Below are positions 1 through 6,600 of a stretch of DNA of 9,791 bases, piece after piece. How positions within the stretch are numbered: the stretch's first letter is position 1; each line of letters begins with the position of its first letter. A program made the position numbers and the translations under genes. The notes beneath the pieces are model-generated. The model was not told the DNA's origin, ran no database searches, and saw only the letters and a list, made by a program, of their open reading frames with translations. Origin of the DNA: Treponemataceae bacterium (lineage in GTDB: Bacteria > Spirochaetota > Spirochaetia > Treponematales > Treponemataceae); contig JAILRX010000024.1 of the NCBI GenBank assembly GCA_024697985.1, positions 1 through 9,791 on the forward strand. Direction: 5' to 3'.

Positions 1-578
1 CCGGTATCGTTGTCGGTATAATCAGGCATATCGCGGTAAGCACCTTTCAGGTTCAAGCCGATTGCAAGTCCCTTGAAATCGTAGCCGGAAAAAAGATTGT
101 ATGAAAAGTTCAGGGTTGCCGTAGTTTCAGAATAATAATCCTTGGCAACGTCCTCGAAAAAGTCACGCTCGATAAATTCAACATAAAAGCATTTTACCTG
201 CGCACCAAAACCAAAATCGTTATGGCGGAAGGCGTAGGAAACAGTATCCATCGAGGCATCTGAAATCCAGGAGTTGTGGAAAACACCGAGCTCGGATTCA
301 TCGAGGATGCTGGAAGCGGCTGCATTGTATTCGATGTAACTTACGTCATCAGCAAGGGCTGTAAAGGCAGAGCCCAGGGCCTCGCTTCGTCCGCCGCACG
401 GAATGTATAGGGTTCGGAAGGTTGTCATACCTTCGTTTGCATCAATCAAGGTTGAAAATGCTGTCGAGAGGCTGTCTATCACCTCTTCATATTCAAGTGA
501 AAAAGCAGGAAAAGCACAGAAAAAAGCTATGATAGGGGTGAGAAAAATTTTAGATATTTTAAAAATTGCCTTTTTCAC
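1..578 (-). CDS. UPF0164 family outer-membrane protein (FadL/PorV-like), N-terminal part, runs off left edge
   Basis: Read on the minus strand from a GTG at 578-576, this gives 192 codons without a stop and leaves the window at position 1. Residues 1-27 form a signal peptide (VKKAIFKISKIFL start, hydrophobic core, likely cleavage after PAFS), so the product is exported. Residues 54-90 hold the family's hallmark block: FRTLYIPCGG, then SEALGSAFTALADD, then YIEYNAAASS. This is the N-terminal hatch-like region typical of treponemal UPF0164 proteins, which are regarded as FadL-like or PorV-like outer-membrane beta-barrels. Further on, alternating strands such as SYAFRHNDFGFGAQVKC suggest the barrel. 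An AAGGA ribosome site (complement of 587-591) sits 8 nt before the GTG, and no in-frame ATG precedes residue 51, so GTG is well supported. It is divergent from the TPR-like gene. Family assignment is from remembered motifs; the transported substrate cannot be told. Confidence 0.85.
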   Translation of the reverse strand, partial: MKKAIFKISKIFLTPIIAFFCAFPAFSLEYEEVIDSLSTAFSTLIDANEGMTTFRTLYIPCGGRSEALGSAFTALADDVSYIEYNAAASSILDESELGVFHNSWISDASMDTVSYAFRHNDFGFGAQVKCFYVEFIERDFFEDVAKDYYSETTATLNFSYNLFSGYDFKGLAIGLNLKGAYRDMPDYTDNDT

Positions 579-627
579 AAGCTTTATCCTTTTACTGTAA
601 AACTCACAATAAATATAGTAAAAACAA

Positions 628-656
628 TTCAAAATATACCGAAAATATAGTATAAA
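628..656 (+). promoter_or_regulatory. Candidate sigma70-type promoter for the TPR/sensor-phosphatase operon
   Basis: TTCAAA at 628-633 (4 of 6 matches to TTGACA) is followed after exactly 17 bp by TATAAA at 651-656 (5 of 6 matches to TATAAT). Predicted initiation is around 662-664, about 50 nt before the TTG at 714. The -10 box overlaps the opposing -10 of the UPF0164 promoter, so the two genes may fire from one melted region. The weak -35 and AT-rich background keep the call tentative. Confidence 0.4.
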
Positions 657-675
657 TAATAGACAAATATGTCAA
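647..675 (-). promoter_or_regulatory. Candidate sigma70-type promoter for the UPF0164 gene
   Basis: On the minus strand a perfect TTGACA -35 box lies at 675-670. Downstream there are two overlapping -10 candidates: TATACT (654-649, 15-bp spacer, 5 of 6 matches) and TACTAT (652-647, 17-bp spacer, 4 of 6). Transcription would begin near 640-645, leaving a leader of about 60 nt before the GTG. The region is very AT-rich, so some match by chance is expected, but the exact -35 makes this the best candidate in the spacer. Confidence 0.5.
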
Positions 676-713
676 AGAATAGTTTTAAAAATTCACATTA
701 ATTATCGGAATTT

Positions 714-3680
714 TTGACATTAAGGATATACAAAATTAAAAAAATTTTTTTGTGCATCACATTGATAATTTTCTCATCGGCTGCAATTTTTGCAACTCCA
801 CTGAGCCAGAAACGAAAGACTCTGGAGCAGGTAGATAAATTGATTGAGCAGAAACAAATCAATGATGCGCTTATCCTTGTTCAGCAGTACATGGACGAAA
901 ATCCAGACGACTTTGACCAGGCACAAAAACGAGTCAACAAGATTCTTAAAATCAGACAGAACTATGCGGACATCGCAAAGGAACTTTTCAGGGTTTTGGA
1001 ATACGAACCTGAAAACAACGAAAAGCAGCTCAACATCATCGCCGAACTTGAAAACATGGAAAAAAATCCTAATGAGGCAACCAAAAAGTTCATCAAGCAG
1101 GCAAAATCTGCCGCACAGTTCACCTACTACAGAGCCTTGTATAACAAAATAATGGCAGAAGGCTCAAAGCAAAAAGAACAGAAAAAATATCAGGAATCAA
1201 TAAACACTTTTTATTCGGGAATGTACCTGTATCAAAACGAGTTTTTTGAAAGTGAATACGAGCAATCTGTGACACAAAAAATCCAGAAAGAAATCAATGA
1301 ACTTGCAAACCTCGTAACGCTTTCGATTACACAGCTTCATGACGTACAGAATTCTTTCAACGAACTTCAGGCAGTCCTCAAAGACAATCCGGACCGTGTA
1401 AACAACTCATTCAAGGATTTTGAAAACAAATTCCAGAAATTCAGTGAAACCAGAAACCGCATTTACGCGATCGGCCGAGACTTCAGCACGACCTACGACA
1501 GCTTAAAAAAAATAGACCCGGAATTGACCGACGCATCCTTTTTGCCGTTTGCATTCCGACTCATTCTTGGTGATGAAAAAATCAAGAATTCAGGAATCTT
1601 GGCATCGCTCGACCAGCAGTGGGATGACACGATTACAAAACTTCTTCCGACATTTGAAAATTACACGGCAGAAAATCTTTCTACGGTGCTCGCCTCGATG
1701 AATTCAAAAGAGGCATTCAAAAACTCCACGATGTCCAAGAACAAAAGCAGTCTTGAAAGCGCAGAAAAAAACATCGCCTATGCAAGCCGTCTTAACGCAC
1801 TTTACATCACAAAACCTGAAAACTATGACGTAGAGCTTTCAAGCGCAACAAAACTTGTCGAAATCATCAAAAATCAGGAAGAAAACCTTGTTCAGATGGA
1901 TGATCTTTCATCTCAGGTTGATAAGCTGAATCTTGAAGCCAAAAATGTCGGTTCAAAAATCATGGACCTGACGAAAAAATACAGCACGGTTCTTGCAAAC
2001 AACACGTCTTATGGCGAAACGAACGAAAAGCTCAACGACGAAAGCAGAATCTGGAAGAAAAATTTCCACGACTTTTCAGCCGTGACTAAAAAAGTAACAA
2101 CTGAGGTAAACTCAAAGCTCAACTATCTGTATCTTGGAATGGCAGATATGTATGAAAAACAGAGTGCGGCAATTCTTGCTTCCTACGAAAATTCGTCTGC
2201 AGAGGTAGACAAGCTCCTCAATCAGGGAAAAACTGCGGATGAAAACGGAAACACCTATTCATATCCATCAGAAAGTCTTGAAATCATCAAAAAGCAGATT
2301 GCCTCATACAACGCTGATATCGAAAAAATCAAAACTTACGAAAAAGAGCTTTCTCTCATTCCTGATTCAGTCAAAAAACTTCAGGAAAAAAAGTATAACG
2401 ATTACACCAAAAAGCTCGGAGAGAAAAGCAAAAACCTTTCTCAAATCAATCAGAAAAATGTTGAGCTCCAGCAGTACGCATTGAATCAGATTCAGCTTTC
2501 AAAACGAGCCCAGAACGAGGCGGAACTTCGACTCAGCCAGGCCAAGGATAACCTGAAGTCAAACAACTTCAATCAGGCCAGAGAAAACCTTCAGAAGGCC
2601 CGAAACAAGTTCAACGAATCGCTCGAATATCAGGAATCAAAGCCGCTTCGTGAAAAGAGCGACAGGCAGATTGAAGAAATCGCCCTTGAAATCAACAGAA
2701 AGCAGAATGAAATCGTCGTCGTTGAAGTACGAAAACTCAAGACGCTTGCTAAAAACGCATACAATCAGGGCAATTTCGAACTTGCAGAAAACTATCTTAC
2801 ACAGGCGCAGAACCGATGGGCTATCACCAACATTGAAAGTGATGAAGAAATCGTCGACCTTTTCGCCCTCATCAACACTGCCCTTTCGATCAAGACAGGA
2901 CGAACAATTCTTCCGACAAATCCTCTGTATCCTGAAATGAGCAGCCTTTTGAGTATCGCAAATCAGTATTATGACCAAGGTGTCATACTGATGGGACAGG
3001 GAAACCGCGAAGAAGCTGAAAAGATTCTGAACGAGGCTGAGAAAAAACTGGCACAGGTAAGGGTTTCGTTCCCATTGAACCAGGATTCAAGACTCCTTTC
3101 ACTTAAGATCAAAAAACTGCTCGATGAAAAGACCTTCGAACAGCAGTTCAAGACGGACTTTGAAAAAGCTAAGGCCAAGTTCAGAAAAGACAAGAACAAG
3201 AGGCAGGAAGCATACATCGAACTTACCGACCTCTATTCGATTTCGCCGGATTATCCTGGTCTGAAAGAAGAAATCTATCAGATGGAAATCGCAATGGGAA
3301 TGAGGCTTCCGCCACCTGACCAAAAAGCGATTGCAAGATCAAAAACCCTCACAAAAGAAGCGCAATTATTGTATAATACTTCTCGTGACGAAATCAGCAT
3401 GAATACAGCACTTGCAAAAGTTAACGAAGCAATCAAGCTGGACTCAAATAATGAAAACGCAAAACTTTTGAAAGACAGCATTCAGACACGAATCGGAGGA
3501 AAGGCTTCGGTCGTACTTTCTGCAGAAAGCGAAAGGATGTATCAGCAGGCAATTCAGGAATTGCAGCAGGGAAATATCATCGCAGCCTCGGCTCTTGTAA
3601 GCCAGCTACTGCAGAAAAAAGAAAACAAGAATTCGGCAAAAATTCTGGAATTGAAGAAAAAGGTTGATTCATTCCTATGA
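714..3680 (+). CDS. Large exported TPR-like / helical-repeat periplasmic protein
   Basis: A 988-residue protein, nearly all predicted alpha-helix. An N-terminal signal peptide (KKIFLCITLIIF core, likely cleavage after AIFA at residue 27) sends it to the periplasm. No lipobox sits at the cleavage site and no other membrane segment is visible, so it should be soluble or peripheral. TPR-like helix pairs are visible around residues 35-65, 150-180, 600-640, 675-705, 750-790, 880-920 and 940-970 (for example YYDQGVILMGQGNREEAEKI). Residues about 390-600 are Lys/Glu/Gln-rich and coiled-coil-like. Such proteins are usually scaffolds; I see no catalytic motif. The listed start is TTG at 714, with only a weak GGA 4 nt upstream. 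A better AAGGA (722-726) sits 8 nt before an ATT codon at 735, which would give a classic MKKIFL signal peptide. The stop overlaps the next gene by ATGA, implying coupled translation and probable functional partnership with the sensor-phosphatase. Confidence 0.85.
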   Translation: MTLRIYKIKKIFLCITLIIFSSAAIFATPLSQKRKTLEQVDKLIEQKQINDALILVQQYMDENPDDFDQAQKRVNKILKIRQNYADIAKELFRVLEYEPENNEKQLNIIAELENMEKNPNEATKKFIKQAKSAAQFTYYRALYNKIMAEGSKQKEQKKYQESINTFYSGMYLYQNEFFESEYEQSVTQKIQKEINELANLVTLSITQLHDVQNSFNELQAVLKDNPDRVNNSFKDFENKFQKFSETRNRIYAIGRDFSTTYDSLKKIDPELTDASFLPFAFRLILGDEKIKNSGILASLDQQWDDTITKLLPTFENYTAENLSTVLASMNSKEAFKNSTMSKNKSSLESAEKNIAYASRLNALYITKPENYDVELSSATKLVEIIKNQEENLVQMDDLSSQVDKLNLEAKNVGSKIMDLTKKYSTVLANNTSYGETNEKLNDESRIWKKNFHDFSAVTKKVTTEVNSKLNYLYLGMADMYEKQSAAILASYENSSAEVDKLLNQGKTADENGNTYSYPSESLEIIKKQIASYNADIEKIKTYEKELSLIPDSVKKLQEKKYNDYTKKLGEKSKNLSQINQKNVELQQYALNQIQLSKRAQNEAELRLSQAKDNLKSNNFNQARENLQKARNKFNESLEYQESKPLREKSDRQIEEIALEINRKQNEIVVVEVRKLKTLAKNAYNQGNFELAENYLTQAQNRWAITNIESDEEIVDLFALINTALSIKTGRTILPTNPLYPEMSSLLSIANQYYDQGVILMGQGNREEAEKILNEAEKKLAQVRVSFPLNQDSRLLSLKIKKLLDEKTFEQQFKTDFEKAKAKFRKDKNKRQEAYIELTDLYSISPDYPGLKEEIYQMEIAMGMRLPPPDQKAIARSKTLTKEAQLLYNTSRDEISMNTALAKVNEAIKLDSNNENAKLLKDSIQTRIGGKASVVLSAESERMYQQAIQELQQGNIIAASALVSQLLQKKENKNSAKILELKKKVDSFL
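722..726 (+). promoter_or_regulatory. Shine-Dalgarno AAGGA inside the annotated start of the TPR-like gene
   Basis: AAGGA at 722-726 lies after the TTG start (714) but 8 nt before an in-frame ATT (735-737). Its strength and spacing match real ribosome sites in this window (AAGGA, 8 nt, before the UPF0164 GTG), whereas the TTG has only GGA at 707-709 with a 4-nt gap. It therefore questions the start rather than confirming it. Confidence 0.45.
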
Positions 3681-6600
3681 TGAGATTACTGAAAGGATTA
3701 AAATTAAAGCCTCATTCGTTGAAAAAAGTTTTGTTTTTCTGCGCCTTGATTCTGTCCCTTTCGTTTTCTTCGGCCCGGGTTTTCGCCCAGGATTATTATT
3801 GGGAAGATCCGGTAAAAATTTCATCAAACTCTTCGATGTTCCCAAGTTTTGCAAGCAACAACAACTCGGAAAACATGGTTTCCGTTTTGATCTGGCAGAA
3901 TATCGTTCAAAGCCGCTCGAAAAAAGAAATCTATCTTAGCGCAAAAATTTATTATGAAAAGAACGGAGTTCAGGACTGGGTTACAAAAGAAAATTTTGCA
4001 GGTCCATTCACCTTTTCAGGAGAAGTTCCTAACATCAGTTCTGTCAGCGTTAACAAGGATGGAACGATTGCAGTTGCAGTTCTTTCGTCGACAAAATCCG
4101 TTTCGGTTTTCACGACGTCACTTGGCGACGGCACAGCAGGCGTCGACGCCGACGGCGAGAATAACAGCGGCACAGCAGGGGGCGAGGACACAGCAGGCGG
4201 CGACGGCGCAACAAACGGCGACGGCACGGCCGAATCGGCAGCACGAAGCCAAGCCACCTTCGAATTTTCAAGATACGACTTAAAAAGCTCAACTGACACC
4301 GCCGTCGCTCCACGAATCTACACGAACTCAAACGGCGGCTTCATGATTTTTGCAACTAAAAGCTCTACAAGAGGAGACATTTCGACCTTCTCTTTTTTGC
4401 AGAGCCAGTCGTCTGACGGAAGGAAATGGACTGAATTTTCAGCTTTCAGACCAACAGAAAAGACCTCAAATCCTTTCGTACCATACCTTTACAGTTACAA
4501 CGGAATCGATTACCTCGTTTTTCAGGCATCACATACAACAGTTGATGAAGTAAACGTAAACAAATCTCGAAGGACCTATCAGATTTATTCGTGCTTGTCC
4601 AGCGACGGCGGTAGAACCTGGACAGATCCGGTTTTGGTAACTGACGACACCGTAAAGTCTTTGAACGCTGCAAGTGATGCAAAATTTGACAGCTATCAGA
4701 ATCAGAACCCGACATTGATTTCTTATCAGGATAAAATGTACATAGCCTGGGAAAAAACGCACTACACGAGCGAAAACGCCCAGATCTATTTTGCTGAATT
4801 CGGTCTTGATGGAAGAATCATCGGAAACGCAGAACTCATTTCTTCAGGAAATGCCGGAGCAAGCACACCTTATTTTTTCATCTACAAAGATAACCTTAGC
4901 CTTATCTGGACGGATGCAAGAAGCGGAAACAACAGCATCATCATGGCTCAAAAAAAAGGATATTTTTGGGAAGAAACGACACTTTCAAAAACAAACAACG
5001 AAAACACATTCGGTCTTGCAATCGTCTCGAACTTTCAAAAAGACCTCAATATATTCTGGCAGGAAAAAAGCGGCAGACAGACTAGAATCATGCAGCTTTC
5101 TCCTGACCGAAGCGTCGCAAAACCTTCGATCAAGGCACTTTCCTTCAAGCCAGGTAAAAAATCCACCTCGCAGAAAGTCAGGTCTTCCGTAATTTTACCG
5201 AAAGACTCTTCTGGAATCGAAGGATTTGCCTATATTTGGACTCAGGACGAAAACGAAGATGTTCCTGAAACGTTCATGAACCTTCCAAGCCAGAATCAAC
5301 TGACCGAATTTGCCACAGAAGACGGAAAATGGTTCTTGAAGGTAAAGGTTTTGGACTACGCCGGAAACTGGTCAAAAGCCGCCGTCATCACATACATCAG
5401 GGATACGACTCCCCCTCTCCCGCCTGTCATCAAGGAAATACCGCTGGATGACAAGGGCTTTGCAAAATCCAACACCTTTTCCATCGAGTGGGATGACCAG
5501 GACGAGGAGGATGAAATTGCAGGTTACTCATACAATTTTGCGCTTGTTGCAAGCAAGGACTCGAAAGCACCAAGAGTTCCTTCACGAATAGTTACGAGCA
5601 ACAAAAAAATCAGCTTCAAAAACGCTGATAACGGTATCTACGCCTTTTCAGTAAGCGCCATCGACGAATGCGGCAACATCAGTCAAAGTTCGACGGTTTA
5701 CATCAGTTTGAACAAATACATTCCATACACGACCGTAACCAGCGCAAAATACGAGGCTGATGAATTTGGAACCATCAACCTTTCAATTATCGGTAAGGGC
5801 TTTACGGCAGAAGGAAAAATCACAGAAATTTACATTGATGCCGACGGAAAGGCCCCTTACGACAAGACACTTCTTCTTTCACAAAAGGACTTTACGATTG
5901 GCGGCGACAAGCTCATCAAAGGAATTGAGCTTGAAGACATGGAAGAAGGCACCTATAAAATCGGACTTTTACACGCAAAACGCGGACTTTACTTTACAAA
6001 TGATATTCTGAAGGTAACCGAAAGCGGCACCGTTAAAACCGGAGACTACAGTTACGAATTCAAACCTTCATGGCAAAAAATTGAACAGAAAAAATTCAAG
6101 CTAAACATGAGCCTTGTAATCGTCATTCTGATTACACTGATGATGGCGATTGGATTTGTAACGACACTTTTTGCCACTGTTAAAACTGTCAAAGATTCAA
6201 GACTTTTGAAATTAGAAATAAACGCATTAATCACGGGAGATGCTATGCCACTAGAGAAAAAGAAAAAAGCAAAAGATTTGCAGAAGATTGCTTTCAGCTT
6301 GAAATATAAGCTTGCAATCGTAACGTCAGTCCTCATCAGTTTCATCATAATGCTCGTTTCAGTTCCACTCGGATACATCATGATAAACGATCAGGAAACA
6401 ACTTTAGCAACAAGTCTTGAAAATCAGGTTTCAGTACTTTTGGACAGTATCATTTCTGGAACAAAAACCTATCTCCCGTCACAAAATATTCTTGAATTAG
6501 GATTCCTCCCTCAACAGAGTTCTGCGCTCGAGGAAGCAAATTACGTAACGATCATCGGTCTTTCAGAGCAGATGAACAGCACCGACTTGAATTTCGTATG

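Noticed and set aside
403..600. 65-codon plus-strand reading frame from 403
   Set aside because: It lies antisense to the UPF0164 gene, whose family motif, signal peptide and ribosome site are clear; no ribosome site or recognisable protein is seen in the plus-strand frame.
714..742. TTGACA at 714-719 as a -35 box with TAAAAA at 737-742
   Set aside because: Initiation would fall near 750, inside the signal-peptide codons, leaving no suitable start; the match is probably coincidence.
3970..4331. Open frames on both strands across the GC-rich repeat tract
   Set aside because: Their low-complexity Arg- or Pro/Ser-rich products follow from the GC-rich repeats read in other frames; the sensor frame is continuous through the region.
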